64,000 nucleotides of DNA from Owenia fusiformis (Eukaryota; Annelida; Polychaeta; Sabellida; Oweniidae): contig CAIIXF020000007.1 of assembly GCA_903813345.2 (NCBI GenBank), positions 17,843,564 through 17,907,563 of the forward strand. Direction: 5' to 3'. This document shows, one piece after another, positions 23,201-35,403 of the stretch. Positions within the stretch are counted from its first letter, which is position 1, and every line of letters begins with the position of its first letter. The notes beneath the pieces are model-generated. The model searched no databases. It was not told the DNA's origin and saw nothing but the letters and a program-made list of their open reading frames with translations. A program made the position numbers and the translations under genes.

Positions 23201-26200
23201 AGATCCCAATGCATCTGGGGCCTGGAAATAATATGACAATATTAGGATTATTTGGAATACATAAATATATAAGCACTAGTGCCAAAGGGAAAAGACCAAA
23301 AGTTGTAATGGAACTTAGCAAGAAAAAGCAAACTCTAAGTGCATACCAGTCAAGAAAAACAAACCCCATATAGCCCAAAACCATGATCAAACGTGAATAG
23401 AAGCAATGTCTAATACCACCTTTCCCCCACCATTCAAGAACCAATATCACAATCCAAGACCAGAAGACCAAGGGACATTTCATTCATACTGAAGTCATTA
23501 CAATACATGTTGAAGAAAAAATTAGAAACTGATAGCCAATACTCATAACCTCAAAAATAGGTGTAGATACAAGTACTCATACAAGATAAAGCAAAGACTT
23601 GATCTATCAATCTGAGGGTGTTCTCAAGGTAGGAACAATTCAGATATCTACTTTAGAATAAAATGGTTCACCTAAGAAATTATATGTTGATATGATTCAT
23701 ATTGATTTAATACAGTAGGGTTTATGAACTCCCTGGCATATTTATTCATTCTCATTAAAGTTTGGCCTACCATGTCATCTTTCTTGTTAGGAGGCACATA
23801 TGTTGGAAATGTTGTCTGTTTCACACCCTTCACTGTTAGTTTAATGTCAGCATCTTGAGGCAAGGTGACCATTTCAAACTTTAAGTCCCTCACTTCTAGT
23901 TCCTCACCATCTTCATCTATCAAATAAAAATTGTACACATACAAAATTATACTTCATAATTTTTGGGGAAAATCGGTACAGAATATTAACATGATGATTT
24001 ATAAAGTTATAATTTATCATATTTTGTCTTTTAAATACTCTTTTTAAACCTCATAACTTCAAAATCTCAGTTTGATTGTTTCAATTCCAGGGCAATGATT
24101 TAACAATGCTATAGGGAGAACAATTACCTCACAAATTAACAGATTACAAAAAAAACTCATGGGCTTTTAACAGATTGAAAGCCCATGGTGGCTTTAAAGC
24201 CTTCAATAACTAAAACTGATTTAGAGATACATTTTATATCATAATCAACAGTTTAATTTCATGAAGTGTACAAATGAACATTTATAAAAAGATTATGGCA
24301 AGTTGAAAACAGTACACATATTTACCACTAGAAAATAGACACATTAAATTTTCATTGTTATTTTACACAATATAGTTAGAACAACAAACTAAGGTATATG
24401 TATGGTATGACATGGTGATTTTATCTTTGACCACTAGTATTTTCTCACACTATAGTATGACATTTTCATTAAAATCACACTTTCTTCCACTTGAAGTTCC
24501 CAGGATAATGAAATTATCAATGCAATTTTTACAGATTAAAACCCCACCTCGACGGGTTATTCAAAATGTTACAATCATCTCTCAAAAAGATCATCTTTTT
24601 TTCAATTTTGTTGCATGAACAGATTATAAAAAAAGTACAACAAAAATGTAAAATGGTGCTGAAAGTCTTATTTTGAAAATATTATATTTTGGTGACCAAG
24701 GTAGACTGAAAACAATGAATAACATGAGTTTTCAAAAATATCATGATATACATGTAGGATCTTAAAACTCAACTTTATCACATTTGAACACTGCTCCTCT
24801 TTAAAATGTATTAACATAATGTCATAGATACTTTAGATAATGTTAAAGATTAGAAAAAGAGTGTCTTCTTTTCAACATCTTGAAAACTGTGTTGAGGGTC
24901 TTAATCTTAAGCTTTTCAGAGAGTCGGATTGATACTCTTGTTATCCCAGGAACTTGGATGGAAACACAAAGTGAAACATATCAAATTTATTGTCAAGTTA
25001 TACATATTTTTCAACATATTGTACAAATCACTTGCAATACCATACAATGATCTCTTAGATCATGACAATATACTACTGAATGAATCGCCTGATTATTCAA
25101 CACTATATTAGAAGAGATTTAGGACAGACTTAGAACACTGAAAAATTATAAATTATGTACTTTATTGTTTGAAAAAACTCATATACATATATGATAGTCA
25201 GTATCGAGAGTATGGTAAATATGTCTGTTATACACAATCCTTAAGTATCTAAACACACTGTTTCAATTATTGTTAGAAAAACGTTCAAATAAAAGTATCT
25301 GATGTCTACAGTGTGAAGCTACAATCAAACATGATTACAAAAATACCATGATTACCCTCTAGTGGAGCAAAACTTGACCGGGAGAAAATTCCTTTTATAA
25401 AAAAAACGTTTAAACCATAACTTTTTTTAACATACAATACATGTACATCATACTAACAGAAACAAACGTTTGATGAGAGGCAAGATACAACATACATAAT
25501 GAGAATGAGTGCTATTTTAAATATCATACGAAAACAGAAACAAACATTTGATGACAGGCAAAATATAACATAGATTTATTACATAATGAGTACTTACTTT
25601 GATTTCAGACATAGCAATAGTATTTCTTTGACTTCACACATTTGAGTTTTGATTTTGTAATTGAAAACGCATCTAGTATAATGTAAGCTAGACTACACAT
25701 TACGCACACATGGTGCATGTGTCAAATATATGAATTACATTACCTCTTTTTTGTAGAGATTGATTACTTTTCTTCCACCCTGCCATAGCATTCCTCAAAT
25801 ATTTCAATTTTTCTTCTCCCCTCATTCTGATAATCAATGTCCTTGCAGCCTGGGAGAACCTATGTAGTGCTGCATGTCTAGCTGCCCACATGTCATTACT
25901 GTATGTGTCAAACTGTGCTACACTTGGCGCAACCTGCAACAAGATGTGCTTCAATTCAGTATACATGCATATCAAATTGTCTGGTGATCTGATATCCTAT
26001 GTAGTACCACATAACGCAGACTGCCCAAGTGTCTTACCGTATCTCAACATTTTGCTCAACTGGTGACATAGTAAATCTTAACCTCTTGAATCCCAGGTTC
26101 TAAAGGTTAAAACCAGATAATTTTACACACATTTTTTTAGCACATTTTACTACATACATATACAACAGACGATGTTCAATTCAGTAAAATTAGACGGTAG

Positions 26201-29200
26201 ATATCATTTCTAGACATTTTAAAACCATTTTTGTGTAAATTGGATAAAAATTGTTCAAATAAGAGCAATTTTGGTGAAATATTTTGTGACGGATTATCTC
26301 GTCACTCTGGGTTCCAAGGTCATTTCTGAGGTGACGAGAAATCTCGTCACACTGGGTAGTCAAGAGGTTAACTGGATTTGAAATACTGTACAGTGTATTG
26401 ATATTAACTATATAAGAACTATCAGCCAAATACATGTAGCTAAATAAAAAGAGGTATCAAAATGACCAGTATAAACTCATACTCACATTTCTAGAATCTC
26501 TGATGGTGCGTCTAAAAGAACACTCAGTACATGTCCTGTTGTACTCATTCTCTTCAAGAGGGTCACCTCTCTTCAACTAAAACATAGGGAGAATCTCAAT
26601 TTACGAATCCTACACCATTAACACCTTTTTTCGATACTTTTGTGAAGAAATTGTTTTCAACTGAACTAGGAGCAGAGTGATATTTTATCATGACATAATA
26701 ATAATTGCTAGGTACATGTTTATAGCATTGTGTGATAATTATAAACAATCATGAAACGATTATGTGGATGAAACAAGGTTTTTAAACAACAGTAAAACCA
26801 CAGTGTATATTGGATATTTTTTGATGTTCAGTTTTGGACAGGTGTTCACCAGAGAGAGGTGTTCACTAAGACAGGTTTTACAGGATTTTATCACTTATCC
26901 TACCCTAAGATTTTCAAATTAAATCTGAGTGACTCAGATATTTAAGTATGTCTATGTTACCTTGTAAGCAGTCCATGCATCAGATCTTTGTTCAGATATA
27001 GACAGTCTTTGGTCTGGTGATATCTGGTCATCTCCTATCTTTTTCTGCCACCTTAACTGGTTCTGCCTCTCCTCATAAACATTTTGCCTCATAGCTTGCT
27101 CAAATATTGCCTCCTATAAGTAGCAGTATAAGATTTAGTTTGATTGCTCACATTTGAAGAAAAGACTTGCCAGAGCAAAATATGTTTTTTTAATATGTAT
27201 CAGTATGATGTTTATTCCTTTATCTACAGTCATCATAGTACACATTTAGTGTATAATGCAGTTGATTTAAAATTTCTGCTTTTTCCTTTCTTTCAATTTT
27301 TAGCTTTTCATAATTAGCAAAATTTATTAATCAAATAATACCTTACCTTCATTTGTCTTGTATTAGGGGAATCCCCTGAATTCTTGGATAAAATTGCTGG
27401 AAAATAACAGTTGATAAGCTTATTATGCAATGTCTTATCATCAAAATGTTCAAAATAATCAGTTACATGCTGGGTACATGTAAAGATGATAAAAAACTCA
27501 ATTTTTTGTACTTGTATTTTCATACTAATTCTTATTTGTTTTTCTTTTCTTTTCAAGTTTTCTTTTCAAATGTTGCCATTTGTGCTTTCTTAATTCATTA
27601 TGGTTTCTAGACAAAAATATTTTAGTATTATTTAATATGTATTCAATTAAGAAGAATAGAGCATGCATCGCAACTAAAATAATACCTTCTCTGAGATCTT
27701 TGACCCTCAGTTTGCCAGCCTGTTGGTTAAGAACTGTAGCTACAGCAAATGGTGTGTGTAGGTTAGTGGGAAATTTAATACCCTCATGCTCAATTTCCTG
27801 GAAAAACAAACACAAAAAATATGTATGTGATATACAAATCATTTCAGCATTATTATCTGCTGGAACCTCCTTCAAAAAATAGAAACGGCATGGCTTACAA
27901 AAGTAACAAACATTTCTTCTGGTAACTTTATCAGCTCTTGGGTTACAGTTATACAATGTTTAAGAAATTAAATGATGCCACTCTGTTCATCTGTTTAGTT
28001 CTTTTTAATAACACGGATGTGAGTAGGTACGTAGGTACCAGTTTCACCACCATGTGGCTCAGGTCAGATAGCATGGTGGTTATAGTAGAAAGTTCCTTTT
28101 AACAGGAATGTTCATTAGTTTTAGAGGTTCGATTTTTATATCACCCTTATGTATCTATAGTTATGCAAATTAAAATATGTCCACTAAAAGAAAATATGAC
28201 CTGTCCAATACAAAGATATTTCTCTTTAAAAGATGGGGTCTATGAGGAATCTACCCAAACTAGAAGTCACATTTTCAAAAAAAATTAAATTTTCAAAGTT
28301 GATAAAGAATTTTTGAAACTTTACTATTAGATGTAGTTGATTTTGATCATTTAATGATGTAAATCAAGTTTATTTAACTTCTACTCGCATCTAGTGGATT
28401 ACTCCTTTCAAAGAGATAAAAATTTGGGAAAGTTAAAATATAATTAAAATACCTGAGGCCTATTTTCAATGGAACCTAAAGTGGACTTCTTTTTGGTTTT
28501 CTTTTTCCGCCTGGCTCTGTCAATCGGTGAGAGAACCCGGGGGTCTAATACTGACTCAGTGGTGGAACCATCAGACTCCTTATGTGAAGAGCTCTCATTT
28601 AATTCCCTAAAATAATTCAATAATGCACATGTATAGTCAGTGTTCATTATAAAATATCATAAGATTCATCGTTCATACAAAAATTAAAGTTCTAAATTAT
28701 GATTCTATGTAATAAAAGTTATGAAATAACATAGGATTTGGCAGAGATTTATATCACTTAATCTCATCATGTACTCATTTCTAAAATACCTAATCAATAT
28801 ATACATCATTTACCTTGCTAATCCAGGGGAAGATGTTCCAGTGAATGTACAGACTAAAGGTTTGGAGTTGAACTGTGATATTGATAACTGTAGTTTCATT
28901 TGAGCAGTTACAAATTCTGATGGAGCAAAGGTCACTACAATGTCTATTTCTCCATTAGCAGGCACAGTACCTGCAAGATGCACAGAATTGCAAATAATTA
29001 GAATCTTCTGCAAGGGTAATTGAGAAAGAGGCTGAATCACTTTATATTGAAAATCTTAAGCTTGTATGAAGAAATATGTTGAGTCCTTTTGGATACTGGG
29101 GCCCATATGGGATCATTTTGTTTTTGGATTGAGGCCCATTTTCCAAAATGTACAGAATATAAAGGACCACTCCACTAACCTGACATAGGTTCTACTATGA

Positions 29201-32200
29201 AGGCTGGGTGTTGCTGCTGGAAACTTAACTGGAACTCAAAGTCTATTGGAGCATGACATTTCAGAGGAATGATTCTAGATTTCCTGGAAAGTAAATTATA
29301 ATAAAATAAAACAACTTGATCAGTAGGATTAAGAAGGGAAGGACTCCGTTAAATGAATCAAATGGTACATACCTTCTAGTCTACTGTGGTAAAAATGAAT
29401 TGTATCTGACTGGGATCATGATGCCCACCCAAAAGTATGAGTTAAAGTAACATAATTGAACTATGATATGGTTATGGCCATTGAATTTGCCCATGGTTAT
29501 GGCCTACGGTAATGATAATTCTTGCATGACTTAAATGTAACAATTTGTATATTTATGGGATGATATAATTACCGATGTCCTACTGGAACTGGTGGAAAGT
29601 TGACAATAGTTGGAAAATCTGAAGTGTTCATGACAGGGTATGCATGAATAGGTATAACAAGGTTCTCCTCTCCCTAAAATCACATATTATACTGACACAT
29701 TAGTATAATGTACATCTGATTTGAATTAACAATGCAATAAACATTTTATTAAAATGCCCATATTTGAAACAAATGTTTCTTTCTATATAAGCTATAATCT
29801 CTTCATTTTAAATGATTTAATTGGCATGCAGTTAGAGTGTGAAGATATATTTACTTCTGAATAATTTATTGGAAATTGTTGTGCAATAATCTATCTGTTT
29901 TGTTTTTTATTGCAATAATTTAAGTTTGTTGTGCATTTACACAAAACATTATTCAAGAACCAGAAAAAATCAATTTCAAGATACATGTAAATCATATTGC
30001 TAAATGCCTACAATGTACATGTATTATTTTAGTTGGCATTTAAGCAGGCCACTCCATCTTAACAATACAATACAATGTGACTTTCTTCCTTTTTACAAAC
30101 TAGTATTTGAATGTAAATTCATACCTTGCAATGTATCCTGATGCAGTCATAATAGTACCTCCACTCATCAGGAGTGAATTCAACAGTGCATTCCAGTGTG
30201 AGGCCTGGTACAAGACGTTCCTACAATATAGTAAAAATATCAAATATTCTGATATGTTGAGTTAAAAAAAATATGTACAAAATGTATATTAAAACTGTTA
30301 TGTATAATTAAATCAATTACATTGTCCATTATGCAATAACAGTTTCTCTAAGAGATCTGAAAGAGAATAGATTAAGTGATCATGTATCTTTTGACAGTCT
30401 AAGTTGCAAAAACTGTGTTACATAATACACGTTCATATGAGCAGAATATTAAGTTTTTACTTACATTTTTGGTATATTTAATGTAGAAATATTTTGTCTG
30501 AGGTGGTATGATGTGCATACGCTGAACTTCAGTTGAGACATTGGCAATGTGGAGTGTACACCGTTGAGTCTTGTTCAAGTCAAATCCTCCAAAGTGGATC
30601 ACTGATGGTCTGGCTTGTGCAACAGAATTCTGGGCGATCTTTGAATAGATCTCTGAAAGATTAAAAGAAATGTAACGTTAAAAATTTGAATAGAGAGTAC
30701 AAGCAAGCAAAATGTGATGCATCACTCATATTGAAAAATACTGTACTTCTAGTTAATCTGGCAGCCGTTTTAATCTGGCAGATCCGCCAAATTGTTATTT
30801 AGCCTGCCAAATTAAGCCACGGCTGGATTCTCCGGTAATTTCAGTACCAAGTAAATAAGTAGCATTAGTGTGTTGTAATATTGCAAATCCGTCAAATTAA
30901 GTAGCTGCCAAATGTAGTGCCAAATTAGGTAGAAGTACAGTAACAGTACATGTACATGTACTTCTTTTAAATATTAATGGGAGGTGTATATGGGATATAT
31001 CCTGATGGAAATATAGATGTACATGTACATGTATTACAGAAGTTTGATATCAATATTTTCTGAGGGGTATACCCCATATCCAAAATCAAACATCATATAA
31101 CTTACTAATTTATCCTACGACAAGCATTTGGCTGATTTTCAATTGCTTCAGAGATTTCTGTTTCCTTACTACAGTAAAGCCTCTTTACGTTTATATACTT
31201 AATTTGTGAACTTTAGTTATACAGGGGTAATGCCATTACTACGAAAACCAATACTTCGAATACATAGGTCCTAAATCTCGCTTCGAAGTACTATAAAAGG
31301 GTCAGAGGCCCTCGATACCAAACTCAACACTAAGATAATAATTTTTTTATTTAAAGTAACTTTCTATGATTTCATCTGAAAATTAAAACCCTTGGAAATG
31401 CTAAATATGGTTTAAGTACCATATATAAAAATTTATTTTAGAAATATTGTGGATCAAAATGAAAAAAAACAAAAATAAAGAATAAAAACATATTCCACCC
31501 GTGGGATTTGAACCCAGATCTTTTGATATTAAAGTCTAACTAAGCACAAAGCTTTAACCACTACACCACACTGCCAAAGCTAACTAGTGGTAGAAATTCT
31601 TTATGTATATAATCATGGACGAAAAAAGTCTTATTTACATGCTTAATTTCTTTAATATGATCAGCATTACTACTTATAATAACATTTTGCATGTCTGAGT
31701 GAGTATTTTGATCTACATTTAAGATAAATGTTGTTTTATTCAGTTTTCATTTTGGGTATGACTTCCTGTCAAAACAGTGTTAAAAATGCAGGGCTCTGCA
31801 ATTTTTTCAATTAGAAAATGATATATATCCTTTGATCAGCTGTTTTTGGCACCTGAACTCATCCTACTAGAAAGGTAAGAGCATTTTCTTGAGACATATG
31901 GCTCGAAATCTCAAATTTCTCCTTCTAAGTCTTAGAAAGACACTTTAAATATGATAGAAAACCACTCAGACCTTAGAGATTGTTAGCTAAGTAATTATTG
32001 TAAACACATCTGTAAAATATATTTAGATCCTGATTATGGAGGACTAGTGTATTATTTTCACAATTATTTACATGCACCTTTTCCACAAATACTTTTCAAA
32101 GTTAAATCTCATCAAGCAGCGCATTTGGTTTATACAAGGCTTCCAGCCTTAGTTCACCTTGATACTTTTGACAGGGATGATTGCTTGAAGTCCACAATTT

Positions 32201-32897
32201 TCATGCCCATGTCACTGAATATCAAATTATTTTAATTAGGTTCAATTTCATAGTACGTCGGCCTATGTACTCAGGAACGCTAATGTACAGTAGACATGTT
32301 ACTACATGTACATTATCATGTTTGGGATGTTTGGGATCTGGGTAATATTTCTGGTTTATAATTACAGACCATTTTCGGAGTAATTGATGGAACAAAACAT
32401 ATTCCCGGGAATATTGGAGTGGGAGATACAGGATAGGAGATACTGTATACAGTGGGAGAATATACAATGTACAATGACTGTTACATGTACATGTATGTAG
32501 CTGAAACTTCAGTTGTCATAGGATAAACATATGAGCTATACACTAAACCCTAAAAATACCAATCATTTGAAGGATATAATCTTGGCACGTTCCATGCATT
32601 GATGTGCAGTAGGAGGAACATTTTGCTTCAGATGATACAGTAGAGCCAGTAGACATGATTCAGAAAACAACAGCGAACAATGGCATCACTCAGCTTTGGG
32701 ATATATCCTCCTCTGACCAACAGAAGAAAAATATAGAACAAGCCCACGGACAATATCAAACTAGATCACTTACTTGACTCCAACAGATGATTTGGAACAG
32801 GAAGACGTTTCGGTGGCTCAACAATTTGAAAACTGTCCATCCAGTTTTGACTTGTGCCATTTATATTAGACACTCTGCTAATTTTGGTCGCTGCCAT
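20232..32897 (-). CDS. cfap221: CFAP221 / PCDP1, cilia C1d central-pair protein
   Basis: I could join 20 exons, all phase-consistent, into 906 residues: 32897-32774, 30652-30465, 30220-30125, 29673-29573, 29283-29180, 28970-28814, 28606-28453, 27797-27686, 27396-27347, 27113-26961, 26576-26487, 25933-25744, 23916-23771, 23221-23033, 22816-22625, 22238-22092, 21667-21567, 21338-21240, 20945-20745 and 20358-20232. The family is a calmodulin-binding component of the central-pair apparatus that tunes ciliary beating. Matches to vertebrate CFAP221 include [84 protein letters not shown] and [10 protein letters not shown]. The first third forms hydin-like (ASH/MSP) beta domains; the middle is helical and charged. 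Human CFAP221 is about 840 residues, so the length is plausible. Introns contain several mobile repeats. It is head to head with SEC22. Confidence 0.93.
23917..25743. other. Large CFAP221 intron
   Basis: The 1.8 kb intron between CFAP221 exons 12 and 13 is AT-rich. Its flanking exons join in phase (GAT across the junction), so no exon is needed inside. I see no nested gene or structured element. Confidence 0.5.
26078..26371. mobile_element. TIR element (MITE) in a CFAP221 intron
   Basis: The left end TTAACCTCTTGAATCCCAG is the inverse of the right end (CTGGGTAGTCAAGAGGTTAA) apart from small changes. The interior contains palindromic GTGACGAGA / TCTCGTCAC blocks. No coding capacity is present. 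The element lies between CFAP221 exons 11 and 12. Confidence 0.7.
28100..28410 (-). repeat. R1 repeat copy in a CFAP221 intron
   Basis: Read on the minus strand this resembles 43085-43320 block by block (CATCTAG, then CACTTCTAGTT, then GTCTAT, then ATATTTTAATTTGCATAACTA). It lies in the intron between CFAP221 exons 7 and 8. Confidence 0.65.
30739..30942. mobile_element. Short TIR element (MITE)
   Basis: TACTGTACTTCTAGTTAAT at the left is matched by an inverted right end (GGTAGAAGTACAGTA). The interior repeats the words CCAAATTA and CTGGCAG in both orientations. The 0.2 kb element lies in the first CFAP221 intron. Confidence 0.65.
31493..31574 (-). repeat. tRNA-related sequence (SINE head or tRNA pseudogene)
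   Basis: On the minus strand there is a good A box (TGGTGTAGTGGTTAAAGC) and, about 40 bases further, a perfect B box (GGGTTCAAATCCC). The 5' GGCAGTG does not pair with the bases after the T arm, so an acceptor stem cannot form, and no clear anticodon arm is seen. It is therefore more likely the promoter head of a tRNA-derived SINE than a working tRNA. Confidence 0.65.
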
Positions 32898-35403
32898 ATT
32901 CTCAAAATATGCCTCGTTCTCATCAATAAAATATAAGGGTCATTTTAAAAGATTCTCGAATATAAACTGCCTGTATTACTTTATTTTAAATGAAAAAGTA
33001 AAATTTTCCAAATTTTGGTGGCCATCTTGTTTAGAAAATTACACCTTTTTAAGATCCTTACTCTCTATAAATAATCCGGTCGACAAATTGTTGATTTTCA
33101 TTCAGTTGTATTCTTAGACCATAAAATGTAATGACTAAAGAAGATTTATGGCTTTTTAGTATCGTTTCACTTAATAAAGGGTAGCCAATTTATGATTATA
33201 TGTCGTGCGGACTAATATATGGCACTATATTTCACCAGGCAACGTTACTTCGCGGAGCGGAAGTACTCTTCTGTGTCGAAGGAAAGAAAATACTTCGTCA
33301 CTAAAAATCGCCCAAAAATCATGTTGGCAGTGTAAACGTTGTGATATAATTCTCAGAGTCATGCAGATTTGTTAATTGAAAGTGCCAAGACACTTAACAA
33401 TATAATGTGATCATATGACGTAATATTAACGGCTTTAACTATTACCTAGAGTGTGATTATCGGATATACAAAACACAGCGTGTAAATGTTTACACTTTTT
33501 TAGATGTTTTTTCTGTTGAGTTCACTGGCTAATAAACAAAATATTAAACCATGTGGAGCAATGGCCAAAATGCCCTAATACGTCACTTCCGCTGAATAGA
33601 AAAAAGTAGTATTCAAAAATAAATGTAGTCCCAACACAATTGTGATCATGACGAGTCAGTAAGCTAGTATGTAGGCACAGTTGTAATCTTTTTGCAATGG
33701 CAAGATGCCATTTCTTCTGAAAATGCGTTTATTTGGGTTATCTGAAGGAAAATTTCGAGTCAAGTGGCGTATTAATTTTGCCTTCATTTTTGTGAATTTC
33801 AATTTGTGTCTGCAGAGAGAGGGGGTAGTGTCACAATTGACCAATTATTTCAAAAAGTAGATGATTGGCCCCTATTGAGTTTAGTGTCAAGATGTAGCTT
33901 AGACATAGCTTTAGAACCTCAGATAGGCCAGTGAGGCCACATAAATCCATAACTCGAGATAAAAAGTCAGGCGTTTGCCCTTTTGCCCATTGACTAGTAT
34001 GGTGACGTGAATTAGGGCAGTTTTGCCTATTAGTCACATGTGAAAGTGACCAAAATTTTTTAAAACTACTCAGAATCGCCCAGAATTGAAGTTTATTAGT
34101 GTGAAACATATTTTGGACGGAGGCAAAAAGGAGAATTTTCATGAACAAATTTAATGTTTTTGCTGAATCAGCAGTTTTCGCTTTTTACCCCAAAAACCAC
34201 TGATTTTGACGATATTTGGCTACAATTTTGTCCTTAGTGACCCCTAAATGTCATTTGTAGTCGTAAATGGGGAAGCCAACGAGTTGCTATTCATCATAAA
34301 GATTGAATTTTCCATCTTATGGTTTCCAGTATAGAAAGAAGGTTCATATCGGGGGTGCAGTCAGAAATTGGTGAGTTAAGTGTCAATTTTTGATGTATTT
34401 GTTCACTGTGAATGACTACATTCGAGCTAAAAAATATCTCAAAAGTCCCAATTTTCTTGGCCAGAGTCAAAACTGATCAAATTTGTCATCATTTTTCAAA
34501 TCAGGAGGTTGTTGAATGGAATAAAGTATGAAAAAGTGATGATTTTAGTAAGATTTTGCCAAAAAGTGGGCCAAATTTGTCCAATTTTCTGGTTCACGGT
34601 TCAGTGATTTTGGCTAAAAATCGCAATATGCAATAAAATACTCAATTTCTTGACACGATACTGAAAAATGTCACCATCAGGCAGTGGATTTCATGATGTA
34701 AATGAAAAACTAGTCAAATTTAAAGGAAAACCATTGGGTTCTTGGAAAAATGACCCCAGGGGTAATGAAGTAGCCATATTTTTCATAATTGCTGTCAGAA
34801 TATTCTTAAACTGCACAAAACTACTTGAAAAACTCTAGTAAATTGGAAAAACGCAATTTAAAGCCAGAAATCATCCAACCATGTGGCTATTAGGCCAAAA
34901 TGCCCTAATACGTCACTTCCGCTGAATAGAAAAAAGTAGTATTCAAAAATAAATGTAGTCCCAACACAATTGTGATCATGACGAGTCAGTAAGCTAGTAT
35001 GTAGGCACAGTTGTAATCTTTTTGCAATGGCAAGATGCCATTTCTTCTGAAAATGCGTTTATTTGGGTTATCTGAAGGAAAATTTCGAGTCAAGTGGCGT
35101 ATTAATTTTGCCTTCATTTTTGTGAATTTCAATTTGTGTCTGCAGAGAGAGGGGGTAGTGTCACAATTGACCAATTATTTCAAAAAGTAGATGATTGGCC
35201 CCTATTGAGTTTAGTGTCAAGATGTAGCTTAGACATAGCTTTAGAACCTCAGATAGGCCAGTGAGGCCACATAAATCCATAACTCGAGATAAAAAGTCAG
35301 GCGTTTGCCCTTTTGCCCATTGACTAGTATGGTGACGTGAATTAGGGCAGTTTTGCCAATGCCATTTGAACTCAACTAACTGGACATCGTTGACCTTGAG
35401 AAC
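32898..35403. promoter_or_regulatory. Divergent promoter region of CFAP221 and SEC22
   Basis: The start codons of CFAP221 (-, 32897) and SEC22 (+, 35404) face away from each other. About 1.8 kb of the 2.5 kb gap is a recent-looking insertion (33563-35357), so the original spacing was only about 0.7 kb, which fits a shared bidirectional promoter. No TATA box is obvious at sensible spacing to either gene. Confidence 0.5.
33563..35357. mobile_element. Composite or LTR-like element with two identical 465 bp repeats
   Basis: Segments 33563-34027 and 34893-35357 are direct repeats of equal length that I could not distinguish by eye. Each starts GGCCAAAATGCCCTAAT and ends ATTAGGGCAGTTTTGCC, which are inverse to each other. 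Outside, AATG flanks both ends (33560-33563 and 35358-35361). Inside, TATTAG lies next to both repeats. The 865 bp middle has no gag, pol or transposase-like ORF. The plan is that of a non-autonomous LTR (TRIM-like) element or a pair of MITEs flanking captured DNA; the ends are not the usual TG...CA. The words ACCATGTGG also precede both copies. Confidence 0.65.

Noticed and set aside
23672-23944. C-terminal extension of the CFAP221 exon to an in-frame stop
   Set aside because: A donor at 23770 and an in-phase acceptor at 23221 lead to further conserved CFAP221 exons.
27525-27956. 143-codon minus-strand ORF
   Set aside because: Only 27797-27686 of it is a real exon (CFAP221); the rest extends into introns past clear splice sites.
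31493-31574. Functional tRNA gene
   Set aside because: The 5' and 3' ends cannot form an acceptor stem and the anticodon arm is not recognisable.
33656-35174. Two identical 62-codon ORFs
   Set aside because: They lie inside the 465 bp direct repeats of the insertion and show no domain or start context.
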